Part shown: positions 6,429 through 13,531 of the stretch, one piece after another
Position numbering within the stretch: the stretch's first letter is position 1
Layout: each line of letters begins with the position of its first letter
NCBI GenBank assembly: GCA_036654415.1
Contig: JAVVSB010000002.1
Location: 1 to 64,000 of the forward strand
Source: Mucinivorans sp036654415
Lineage (GTDB): Bacteria; Bacteroidota; Bacteroidia; Bacteroidales; Rikenellaceae
Length of the DNA: 64,000 nucleotides
Direction of reading: 5' to 3'
Made by a program: the position numbers and the translations under genes
The notes under the pieces: generated by a model
Told to the model about the DNA's origin: nothing
Seen by the model: only the letters and a program-made list of their open reading frames with translations
Databases searched by the model: none

Positions 6429-9400
6429 TTACGCCCATTTGACCAGCGCAAAGTCCATACGGTGGGCTAGCATCTCATTCTTGGCATACACACGTGTGGC
6501 CACGTCATAAGAGCCCGTTGTGTCAGGCACACTTTCCAAAATAAAGGTGGCTATGCTACCCTCGATTTTGGAGAGCTGATAGGGGTGAGTCTTAAGTATA
6601 TTGACCTTGCCTCCAGTGGTGATTTGCGAGGCCACCACCAACTCAACGCCTATATCTTCGGGCTTAAGGCCATCTATATCGACCTTGCACTCTAGGTTAT
6701 AGGTGCCACCCATAAAGATGGCCTGGGTGTTGATGTCATACTGGCGTAGCTCCACAACATGGACCTTGTCCCAGCTGAGCGACACACGACGTTTCCAAGA
6801 GGCAATTTGGCGAACCAACTCAAAATTGTTGGCACATATGCGGCTGTTGCGCTCGTAGAGTTTGGAGTAGTATCTATCTTCATAGTCCTGCATCATACGG
6901 TTGGTGGTAAACTGTGAGGCCACCTCCGAGATACAGTTCTTGACAGTCTCCATCCACCCCTGGGAGTAGGTTTTACCCACCTCACGGTCGTAGTAAAGTG
7001 GAGCTATCTGCTCCTCAATGGTGTTGTATATCATCTCGGCATCCAACTCGTCTTGGTAGTGTTGGTCATCAAAGGTACGCTCCATGGGCAGCATCCAGCC
7101 AGCCCCCTTCTTGTAACCTTCGACCCACCAGCCGTCCAGAACCGAGAAGTGCATGACGCCATTCATGACTGCCTTTTCGCCCGAGGTGCCTGAGGCCTCC
7201 AACGGACGAGTTGGGGTGTTCATCCAGATATCCACACCCTGCACCATACGGCGTGCCAACTCAATGTCGTAATTCTGAAGGAAGATAACCTTACCCACAA
7301 ACTGTGGCATCTTGCTCACCTCCACAATGCGCTTGATGAGGTCTTGCCCCGCCTTATCGGCTGGGTGGGCCTTGCCCGCAAAGACAAACTGCACAGGACG
7401 TTCGGGGTTGTTAACTATGGCGGCCAGACGCTCCATATTGGTAAAGAGCAGGTGGGCGCGCTTGTAGGTGGCAAAACGACGTGCAAAACCGATGGTCAGC
7501 ACATCACCTCGCAACTGCTCCTGAATCTGGAGCATCTGACGCGGAGAGTCGAACTTAAATTGGGTGGGGTCGGCCACACGGCGGCGGATAAGTTTGATAA
7601 GACGATTTTTAAGATAGAGTCTCACATCCCACAACTGTTCGTCGGGCAGGGTGTGAATCTTATCCCAATTCTTTTTGGAGTAGTCGCCGTTCTTGAAATC
7701 TTCGCCAAAATGTTTGTAATATAAATCCTTGAGACGAGTGGCAGTCCATGTTGGGAAGTGCACACCGTTGGTCACATAGCCAATATGGAGCTCCGAGGGC
7801 ATATAGCCTGGCCACATACTGCCCAGAATATCTTTGCTCACTTGGCCGTGCAACCAGCTCACGCCGTTGACCTCTTGCGAGAGGTTGGCCGCCAAAACAC
7901 TCATCGAGAATTTTTGGTTGGGGTCGTTGGGGTTGGTCTTACCAAGGTTAATAAACTGCTCCCAGGTGATTTTGAGCCTCTCGGGATAGTGCCACATATA
8001 TTGGCGAATCATCCCCTCGTCGAAGGCATCGTGGCCCGCTGGCACAGGGGTGTGGGTGGTGAAGAGCGACGAGCTACGCACCGCCTCCAGAGCCTCCGAG
8101 AAGCTAAGGTTGTTTTGGGACTCGAAGTTGCGGATACGCTCCAACCCGATAAAGGCAGCGTGCCCCTCGTTGCAGTGGTAGACATCAGACTCCACGCCAA
8201 GGGTCTCCAGGGTACGAATACCACCAATACCAAGCAAGAACTCCTGTTTTAGACGGTTGTCCCAGTCGCCTCCGTAGAGGTGGTGGGTTATTGAACGGTC
8301 CTCCTCAAGGTTCAAATCGTGGTCTGTATCCAGCAGGTAGAGCTCGGTGCGCCCCACATCGCAACGCCATATACGCGCTGTGACAGTACGTCCAGGGAAC
8401 GAAACAGATATGGTTTTCCACTGTCCATTTTCGTCACGCACGGGTGTGATGGCCAGTTTGTCGAAATTCTGAGCCTCGTAGCTGGCCTCCTGACCCCCAT
8501 CGCTCGAAAGACGCTGGGTGAAGTAGCCATAACGATAGAGCAGCCCCACGGCCGTTAGCGGCACATTCTTGTCGGAGCTCTCCTTGAGGTAGTCACCAGC
8601 CAAGATGCCCAGACCGCCAGAGTAAATCTTGAGCGAGGAGTGCAGGCCATACTCCATGGAGAAGTAGGCCACCTTGGGCCCTTTGCCCTTGCCCTTGAGC
8701 GACATATATTTTTTGAAACGGGCATAGACCATATCCATACGCGAGAGGAACTCCTCGTCCGAGGCCAACTCCTTGAGTCGATGGCTCGAAAGGGTATCCA
8801 GCAGCGCAATGGGGTTGCGTTCCACCTTGGGCCAGGTCTCGGGAGCGATGGACTCAAAGAGCTGACGCGCCGCATCGGTCCACGACCACCATAGGTTCTT
8901 GGTCATCTCGTCCAGAGGCTTAATCCTATCGGGCATGGTGCGCTCCACAATCAGGCGGCTCCAGTTGGGGCGGTTACTTGAGAGTAGCTGTTGGCGTACA
9001 AAATTGACCTGTTCGTGTTGTGCTCCACCGTCATAGCGTTGCGCTATATCGCGCGAGGACTTGGCCGATAGGGCCACGTCATAGGCCTTAAGGTAGTTTT
9101 GGAAAAGGTTGCTCCAGAGGGCTATCTCGGCCAACTTCTGGGCGTTGTGGTCAACCTGAGCCAGCTGGTCGGGACTCATGGCCGCATAGGCGAGCAGGCT
9201 CTCGCAAATGGCGTTGGTAAGCTCCTGGCTGTTGGTGTCGTCACGTGGGATAACCGTCACTCCGTCGTGGTGTCCCTCGGTGTACTTCATCACCCACAGG
9301 CCAAAGCCAGCCAGGGTGGTGGTGATGGTGGGAACGCCAAAGGCGATGGATTCCAACGGGGTGTAACCCCATGGTTCATAGTATGATGGGAATACAGTTA

Positions 9401-10694
9401 CGTCCATGCCTATAAGTAGGTCGTAGTAGGCTTTGTTGAAGATGCCGTCGTCGCCGTTGAGGTAGCAAGGCACAAAAACCACCTTCACCTTACCCTCGTT
9501 GTAGAGCAGGCCGCGGTAGCGCAAACGCCCCACCACGGGGTCGTTGTCCTGGTCGCCCAGGTAGTGGGTGGTAAGGGGCACCGAGGCGCACTCCTTGGGT
9601 AGCGAAAAGTCGCCCTTGAGGGCAGCCTGCAAATCGCGACGAGGGCCGTGGTTCCAGCATGGAACCATGATGTAGGCTAGGATGTCGCGCTCCAACTTAT
9701 CGGATTGGTTGAGCATGCCTAGGGAGTCGATAAATTCGTCGAGACCCTTGTTTTTGAATTCATAACGGCCACTGGTCGAGATTATTAGTGGCTCCTTCTC
9801 GAATTTATAACCCAGGGTCACCTCGGCCGTGTGGATTAAAAGCTCACGGGCTTGGCTGCGCTGAGTATCATATTTTTTGCCCTTGGGCACAAAGCTGTTT
9901 TCAAAACCGTTCGGGGTGGTGCAGCTGACGGCCTTACCCAACATGGCTTGGCACTCGTCGGCTGTGATGTCACTCACGGTGGTGAAGGCATCGAAGTTGT
10001 TGGCAGCCGCCTTTTCTATGGAGTGTTTGGCCTGCACGCCCCACTGGTGGGCCATGGCGTCGGCATTGTAGCTCTCCATGTGGCCGTAGAGTGGCAGCCC
10101 GTTACCAGCTATGCAACGCCCCATGACGGTGGCGTGGGTGGTGAAGACGGTGGCCACCGAGGGCAGGTGTTTCTTGAGGTAGAGCCCCCCGCTGGCTGTC
10201 ATCCACTCGTGGAAATGGCACACCACCATGTCGGTGGGCTTGGTCATCAGAGCCACAAAGCTTTCGATGGTCTTGCCAGCGGCATAGCCAAAGAGCACAG
10301 GCTCCACATAGTCCCAACCGCCGCTGAGCGAATCGACCTGATAATCGGCCCAAAGTTGGCCCAAAATAGCATCTTTATGTGATATAAATGAACTCATATC
10401 CACCAATACCACAATAGGAGAGCCAGGAATATCCCAACGTCCAACACGTATACGTAACCCCTCGGTGTAGGCCGCGTTGCGCCATGAACTCATCAGGGTG
10501 TTGTCTTCGATAAATTCCGAGTTACTCTTATCGCGCGCCAAATCGGGACCGATAAGGATGTAGTGGTCGCCCCATTGTTTAACCACAGTGGTAGCCTTGG
10601 TGGCGATGACGGTGTGGATGCCACCGATTTTATTACATACCTCCCAACTGCACTCAAAGATGTAATCTGCTTTTTGTGTAAAGTTCTTTGCCAT
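6429..10694 (-). CDS. Fused glycogen synthase (GT3-like) and alpha-glucan phosphorylase (GT35)
   Basis: One 1421-residue protein holding both halves of glycogen turnover. Residues 1 to about 550 are a eukaryote-type glycogen synthase: N-terminal FECSWEVCNKIGGIHTVI, HFHEWMTASGG near 160, and the GT-B donor-site region PSYYEPWGYTPLESIAFGVP near 436-455. From about 590 begins the DUF3417-type lead-in (RIKPLDEMTKNLWWSW), then the phosphorylase with SLKIYSGGLGILAGDYLKE near 687 and the pyridoxal-phosphate loop EASGTSGEKAVMNG at 1166-1179 with Lys1174 as cofactor lysine. Synthase adds glucose from a nucleotide sugar to the glycan; phosphorylase releases glucose-1-phosphate. No frameshift is seen at the joint. 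Has its own promoter and terminator, so it is a single-gene unit; the branching enzyme is at 33465. Confidence 0.9.
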   Translation of the reverse strand: MAKNFTQKADYIFECSWEVCNKIGGIHTVIATKATTVVKQWGDHYILIGPDLARDKSNSEFIEDNTLMSSWRNAAYTEGLRIRVGRWDIPGSPIVVLVDMSSFISHKDAILGQLWADYQVDSLSGGWDYVEPVLFGYAAGKTIESFVALMTKPTDMVVCHFHEWMTASGGLYLKKHLPSVATVFTTHATVMGRCIAGNGLPLYGHMESYNADAMAHQWGVQAKHSIEKAAANNFDAFTTVSDITADECQAMLGKAVSCTTPNGFENSFVPKGKKYDTQRSQARELLIHTAEVTLGYKFEKEPLIISTSGRYEFKNKGLDEFIDSLGMLNQSDKLERDILAYIMVPCWNHGPRRDLQAALKGDFSLPKECASVPLTTHYLGDQDNDPVVGRLRYRGLLYNEGKVKVVFVPCYLNGDDGIFNKAYYDLLIGMDVTVFPSYYEPWGYTPLESIAFGVPTITTTLAGFGLWVMKYTEGHHDGVTVIPRDDTNSQELTNAICESLLAYAAMSPDQLAQVDHNAQKLAEIALWSNLFQNYLKAYDVALSAKSSRDIAQRYDGGAQHEQVNFVRQQLLSSNRPNWSRLIVERTMPDRIKPLDEMTKNLWWSWTDAARQLFESIAPETWPKVERNPIALLDTLSSHRLKELASDEEFLSRMDMVYARFKKYMSLKGKGKGPKVAYFSMEYGLHSSLKIYSGGLGILAGDYLKESSDKNVPLTAVGLLYRYGYFTQRLSSDGGQEASYEAQNFDKLAITPVRDENGQWKTISVSFPGRTVTARIWRCDVGRTELYLLDTDHDLNLEEDRSITHHLYGGDWDNRLKQEFLLGIGGIRTLETLGVESDVYHCNEGHAAFIGLERIRNFESQNNLSFSEALEAVRSSSLFTTHTPVPAGHDAFDEGMIRQYMWHYPERLKITWEQFINLGKTNPNDPNQKFSMSVLAANLSQEVNGVSWLHGQVSKDILGSMWPGYMPSELHIGYVTNGVHFPTWTATRLKDLYYKHFGEDFKNGDYSKKNWDKIHTLPDEQLWDVRLYLKNRLIKLIRRRVADPTQFKFDSPRQMLQIQEQLRGDVLTIGFARRFATYKRAHLLFTNMERLAAIVNNPERPVQFVFAGKAHPADKAGQDLIKRIVEVSKMPQFVGKVIFLQNYDIELARRMVQGVDIWMNTPTRPLEASGTSGEKAVMNGVMHFSVLDGWWVEGYKKGAGWMLPMERTFDDQHYQDELDAEMIYNTIEEQIAPLYYDREVGKTYSQGWMETVKNCISEVASQFTTNRMMQDYEDRYYSKLYERNSRICANNFELVRQIASWKRRVSLSWDKVHVVELRQYDINTQAIFMGGTYNLECKVDIDGLKPEDIGVELVVASQITTGGKVNILKTHPYQLSKIEGSIATFILESVPDTTGSYDVATRVYAKNEMLAHRMDFALVKWA

Positions 10695-10736
10695 AAAAAA
10701 CGTGTTAAATGATTAAAAGTCTGTCTAAAGAATGGC

Positions 10737-10767
10737 CAAATGTATGAATAATTAATGAGTTAACAAA
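10737..10767 (-). promoter_or_regulatory. Promoter of the glycogen synthase-phosphorylase gene
   Basis: Minus strand: TTTG (10764-10767), exactly 19 bases, then TACATTTG (10737-10744). Expected start near 10731, giving a leader of about 37 bases. Confidence 0.8.
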
Positions 10768-10813
10768 ATTAAATTACCTTTAGAGGTAGAGCACACTATT
10801 GGGTGCGAGATAA

Positions 10814-10890
10814 CTACTGTACGCTTAATCCAAAACGCACCAAAACAGATGCCGAGAAGATGGCCATACAGACAAAGTGGAACGAGCGGA
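10814..10890 (-). pseudogene. Possible remnant of a membrane protein gene (about 24 codons)
   Basis: The minus strand reads FRSFHFVCMAIFSASVLVRF then GLSVQ and a stop at 10814-10816, with no usable start codon before it. The hydrophobic run looks like the C-terminal helix of a lost gene. It may equally be chance; it is the only content of the gap besides the glycogen promoter. Confidence 0.2.
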
Positions 10891-10906
10891 AGGTAAATAA
10901 TTGATG

Positions 10907-11236
10907 TTAGGAGTGTACTACCTGTGACTCTATGCTTAGGTTTTCCCCCAAGATTAGTTGAACTTCAACGCCCAAAGCTTTGAATACCCTGCTTACATTG
11001 GCAATAGACAGGTTCTGTCCCTTTTCAATCTTACATATTTGAGCTGCCTGTACACCTATCAATTCGCCTAATTGTTTTTGAGTGTAGTTCTTTGCTTCTC
11101 TCAACTCCTTGACCTTATAGCCAATCAAAGCCAATTCTACACGCATATTGTGGGCTTCTCGCTCAGATGTGCCATTGACACCAACAAGCTCGTCCAATAC
11201 CTCTTCAAAGGCATAAAAATCTTTTTGCTCTTTCAT
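10907..11236 (-). CDS. XRE-family antitoxin (HigA-like)
   Basis: 109 residues. A helix-turn-helix of the Cro/CI type covers about residues 50-100: VKELREAKNYTQKQLGELIG then VQAAQICKIEKGQNLSIANV. The N-terminal third (FYAFEEVLDELVGVNGTSER) probably contacts the toxin. It starts 12 bases after the toxin stop, toxin-first order as in higBA loci. As known for the family, it should neutralise the toxin and repress the pair by binding the palindrome at 11625-11640. Confidence 0.85.
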   Translation of the reverse strand: MKEQKDFYAFEEVLDELVGVNGTSEREAHNMRVELALIGYKVKELREAKNYTQKQLGELIGVQAAQICKIEKGQNLSIANVSRVFKALGVEVQLILGENLSIESQVVHS

Positions 11237-11248
11237 TGCTTTGCGGGT

Positions 11249-11587
11249 TTATCGGTTAAAATATATTTTCATTATCTGCTCGGTTTTGTCAATCTCCTTT
11301 TTGGGTACTTGACTAACCTTTTTTATGAATCCATGAGTAGCGATGACCAAAGTATCGGTATTATTACGCTTGTCCCAAAAGGCTAACATTCGGTACTGCT
11401 TGCTGTTGTACAACGTCCTGAACTCCCAAACATCTCCAGTTAGCTTTTTAAGTAACTTAGGGTCTAACGTGCTGCGAGCAATATCCATATTGTCAAGTAT
11501 CTTTTGTCTTGTCTTCGGCTCAACTCGACTCAAGAAATCTTTTGCATCTTTGTACAGGACAACCCTAAATTTTGGTTTTAGCTCCAT
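11249..11587 (-). CDS. RelE/HigB-type toxin (Gp49-like, putative mRNA interferase)
   Basis: 112 residues from the ATG at 11587 (a TTG sits just before it). The fold is suggested by VVLYKDAKDFLSRVEPKTRQ at the start, then KLLKKLTGDVWEFRTLYNSK and QYRMLAFWDKRN, and the closing LVIATHGFIKKVSQVPKKEI, which is the classic Gp49/HigB pattern with basic residues at the ribosome/mRNA site. Family members cleave ribosome-bound mRNA. The intact frame and paired antitoxin suggest a working module. Confidence 0.85.
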   Translation of the reverse strand: MELKPKFRVVLYKDAKDFLSRVEPKTRQKILDNMDIARSTLDPKLLKKLTGDVWEFRTLYNSKQYRMLAFWDKRNNTDTLVIATHGFIKKVSQVPKKEIDKTEQIMKIYFNR

Positions 11588-11608
11588 CAATTCATCTTAT
11601 TAACGCTG

Positions 11609-11640
11609 CAAATATATCTCTTGTTTTCCATATATGGAAA
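11609..11640 (-). promoter_or_regulatory. Toxin-antitoxin promoter and operator palindrome
   Basis: Perfect 16-base palindrome TTTCCATATATGGAAA (11625-11640) lies directly upstream of a minus-strand -7 box TATATTTG (11609-11616), covering the place where the -33 box should be. No TTTG is found at the normal spacing, so binding of the antitoxin here would block polymerase. The ATG is 22 bases past the box. Confidence 0.65.
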
Positions 11641-11816
11641 TATATTTGCAAACTTTATGCCAAACAACACTAAGGGGAACAACTATTTCTGAACACTTGA
11701 CCAAAGTGTGCAGAAATAAGTCGGAAAAAGTGGAGATAAACGATACATATTCTCTATTTTTGTGAGTAGTGTAACAAAGTTTGGAAATCTCATTTTTTAT
11801 GAGTAAAATTGCACGG

Positions 11817-11846
11817 TTTTTGAGGTGGAGTACTCCATCTCAAAAA
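11817..11846. repeat. 30-base near-perfect inverted repeat
   Basis: Arms TTTTTGAGGTGGAGT and ACTCCATCTCAAAAA meet without a spacer; one mismatch. It lies about 65 bases before the 6S-like RNA promoter box. No T-tract follows on either strand beyond the arm itself, so a protein-binding site is as likely as a terminator. Confidence 0.45.
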
Positions 11847-11888
11847 TGACAAAAAAAGATATATTTCCGCCTCGATGCCTCTCTGGTG

Positions 11889-11918
11889 TTGCGGTGGGCC
11901 GAAAAAGCGTTAACTTTA
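11889..11918 (+). promoter_or_regulatory. Promoter of the 6S-like RNA
   Basis: TTG (11889-11891), 19 bases, then TAACTTTA (11911-11918), one base off the TAnnTTTG form. It ends 5 bases before the first paired base of the RNA, which is where the transcript should begin. Confidence 0.65.
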
Positions 11919-11922
11919 ATTC

Positions 11923-12075
11923 TTGCCTATCTGAAACTTAGACACTTTCAAACGAGGTACAACAAGAGTAAAGATGATGCCCACGAGTGCGTGGGCTTTA
12001 CTCTATATTTGTTGTACACAAGGTAGTCTAAGACCTCAGATAAGGCAGATAAAAGGTATAGTCCCACGCTTTTTT
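11923..12075 (+). ncRNA. ssrS: Structured RNA with 6S architecture (Bacteroidales-1-like candidate)
   Basis: The transcript would fold into one long rod with a central bubble. Closing stem: 11924-11928, 11929-11934 and 11937-11943 pair with 12043-12047, 12036-12041 and 12026-12032. Bubble: 13 bases on the left (11944-11956) and 8 on the right (12018-12025). Upper stem: 11957-11963 with 12011-12017, 11965-11972 with 11997-12004, and the tip GCCCAC / GTGGGC (11979-11984 with 11991-11996). A bubble between two stems that mimics open promoter DNA is the mark of 6S RNA, which binds the housekeeping polymerase. The end is set at the T run 12070-12075. The identity is inferred from structure; the gene symbol is tentative. 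Confidence 0.6.
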
Positions 12076-12129
12076 GGGGGCTGTAGTATAATCCCCCCTC
12101 TGGGACGAGAGGGAAGAAAGGCTAAATAT

Positions 12130-12495
12130 ATGTCAAAGTTTTTTGTCATCGCTATTTCCGCGCTGTTGCTTAGTTGTTCTAGCAACACTGCTCAGCTTGC
12201 GCTCACTGGTACTTCGTGGTGTCAAAGCACTGCCCAGGTTCAGTATGTTTACTCTTTTAACAACCACTGTTATTGGGTGAATATGGACCATCTGTATGGT
12301 GGTAAGCACTCTATCTTGACCGTTGATGGGGGCACCTATCGCCATGATTCGGCCTCTATGTTCATCTTTGAGAGCCAGATGGGGCAGGGCACTTTCATTG
12401 GTGCCATCTATGCTGACTCGCTTGTAGTACGCGGCCAGAGCTACCAAAAAATGAACCTTTTTCGCTACATTAAATCTAACGTTATTAAGCCATAG
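12130..12495 (+). CDS. Small lipoprotein of unknown function
   Basis: 121 residues. Lipoprotein signal MSKFFVIAISALLLSCSSN, then a beta-rich body (TGTSWCQSTAQVQYVYSFNN, MFIFESQMGQGTFIGAIYAD) of the kind seen in small lipocalin-like lipoproteins. The frame is open further upstream, but that part overlaps the structured RNA and its hairpin, so the ATG at 12130 is chosen. Not recognised as a named family. It may be read from the RNA promoter by read-through, since no other promoter box was seen. Confidence 0.65.
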   Translation: MSKFFVIAISALLLSCSSNTAQLALTGTSWCQSTAQVQYVYSFNNHCYWVNMDHLYGGKHSILTVDGGTYRHDSASMFIFESQMGQGTFIGAIYADSLVVRGQSYQKMNLFRYIKSNVIKP

Positions 12496-12513
12496 CCACG
12501 GCTATGGGATAAA

Positions 12514-12558
12514 AAAAACAGCTGAATAAGAAGTCTACTCTTATCCAGCTGTTTTTCG
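12514..12558. terminator. Bidirectional terminator between convergent genes
   Basis: AAAAACAGCTG pairs with CAGCTGTTTTT, and the inner ATAAGA pairs with TCTTAT, around a GTCTAC-type loop. A and T tracts flank both sides, so it can serve the lipoprotein gene and the convergent secreted-protein gene. Confidence 0.8.
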
Positions 12559-12595
12559 TTGAAGCTGTTTTTAATTGGCCTTGGGTCTTAAGTAC

Positions 12596-13228
12596 CTACA
12601 TTTTTGATAGTAAGGAGTTTGCCTTTTCAACAATTTGGATAAGTGAATCCAAAATATCTTTGATAACCATGTCGCCTGTCTGGCCAATAGAGCCCATCCA
12701 TACTGACTCTTTCTTTTCGGAGTCGGCCTTGCGGAAGCCTACCGACACGGTGAAACCACCCTTGCAGATATAGTTATAGGAGCAGGTGAAGGCGGTCTCT
12801 TTTTGGGTTAAGGCCTGGAACTCTTTGAGTTTGGCCAACAGTGCAGGCACCTCGTCCATGTCTACATAGAGGTCTGGCGAAGCTGGCATACCAACGCCAA
12901 CGGCACTGCTAAGGATTTTACCCACGCCAGTTGAAGAGTTGGCACGGAACCGGATGGCCTTAGCCACCTTTTTGCTAACCATGTCGGTGCACTTTTCGTT
13001 CATGATGCTTAGTCCACCCAAAGTGGCTACCGAGGGTAATTTGAGTACATCAATCCAATCGGTCTCCAGCAACATATAGTTGCTACCAGCCTGTTGGAAA
13101 AGCTCATAGGAGGAGTGCTCCAACACTTTTTTGTTGATGTCAATGAGGTTAGGAAGCCCCAAACCCTGAGCATTAACCCCCACTACAGATAGTAATGAGA
13201 TGAGGATGACGGTGAAAGTTTTTTTCAT
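12596..13228 (-). CDS. Secreted or periplasmic protein of unknown function
   Basis: 210 residues with a clear signal peptide (MKKTFTVILISLLSVVGVNAQ). The mature part is mixed helix and strand and I cannot name its family. Notable stretches are SYELFQQAGSNYMLLETDWI near residue 40 and the C-terminal helix IKDILDSLIQIVEKANSLLS. Divergent from the AraC-type regulator with the phased repeat block between their promoters, which makes it a good candidate target of that regulator. Confidence 0.7.
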   Translation of the reverse strand: MKKTFTVILISLLSVVGVNAQGLGLPNLIDINKKVLEHSSYELFQQAGSNYMLLETDWIDVLKLPSVATLGGLSIMNEKCTDMVSKKVAKAIRFRANSSTGVGKILSSAVGVGMPASPDLYVDMDEVPALLAKLKEFQALTQKETAFTCSYNYICKGGFTVSVGFRKADSEKKESVWMGSIGQTGDMVIKDILDSLIQIVEKANSLLSKM

Positions 13229-13301
13229 TTTTGTTTGTTGTTAAAAAGGTTAATAGTTGACGAATTTGGTTTTTTTTCGGCCCTCTCTTTTTTGTTGTGT
13301 A

Positions 13302-13309
13302 CAAAGTTA
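13302..13309 (-). promoter_or_regulatory. -7 box of the secreted-protein gene
   Basis: TAACTTTG on the minus strand, predicting a leader near 70 bases. No TTTG is found 19-20 bases upstream, as is usual for activator-dependent promoters; the repeat block begins 31 bases upstream of it. Confidence 0.55.
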
Positions 13310-13339
13310 AATCAAACTTCCATTGCTTGGTTTGCCTCT

Positions 13340-13425
13340 GTTTGCACTGAGTAAAAAAGAGTTTGCATCAGGTAAAAAAGAGTTTGCACCGGGTAAAAAA
13401 CAAAATATGCACCAGGTAAAAAATA
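13340..13425. repeat. Four helically phased direct repeats (likely regulator binding array)
   Basis: Four copies close to GTTTGCACCAGGTAAAAAA begin at 13340, 13361, 13382 and 13405, so spacing is 21, 21 and 23 bases, two turns of the helix. The fixed parts are TGCA and GGTAAAAAA; the first copy has GAGT in place of AGGT. The array lies between two divergent promoters. It is too short and too degenerate for CRISPR and has no spacers of 30 bases. Confidence 0.8.
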
Positions 13426-13478
13426 GAATAATACAAGATAAAATTATAGACTAAACTCACTGGAAAACAACTGAATTG

Positions 13479-13508
13479 TTGATAATATTAAAAAAATAGA
13501 TACCTTTG
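13479..13508 (+). promoter_or_regulatory. Promoter of the AraC-type regulator
   Basis: TTG (13479-13481), 19 bases, then TACCTTTG (13501-13508). The ATG at 13532 follows after 23 bases. Confidence 0.75.
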
Positions 13509-13531
13509 TAAACAAACCTTGTTAATTTTTC

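Larger units (their letters stand above)
13229..13531. other. Divergent control region between secreted protein and AraC-type regulator
   Basis: 303 bases without a gene. Contains a minus-strand -7 box TAACTTTG (13302-13309), the four phased direct repeats (13340-13425) and the plus-strand promoter (13479-13508). Otherwise AT-rich. Confidence 0.75.

Noticed and set aside
10907..11587. Toxin-antitoxin pair as part of a prophage or defence island
   Set aside because: Neighbours are glycogen and envelope genes; no integrase, phage or nuclease genes are near and base composition does not shift strongly.
11921..12120. Riboswitch controlling the small lipoprotein
   Set aside because: The fold is one long rod with a central bubble and a closing stem, with no junction or ligand-pocket pattern and no expression switch near the start codon that I can see; 6S plan fits better.
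11974..12129. Extended N-terminus of the small lipoprotein
   Set aside because: These codons overlap the structured RNA and its hairpin, and the inner ATG starts a clean lipoprotein signal.
13340..13425. CRISPR-like repeat array
   Set aside because: Units are 21-23 bases with no spacers, copies are imperfect, and no cas gene is in the window.
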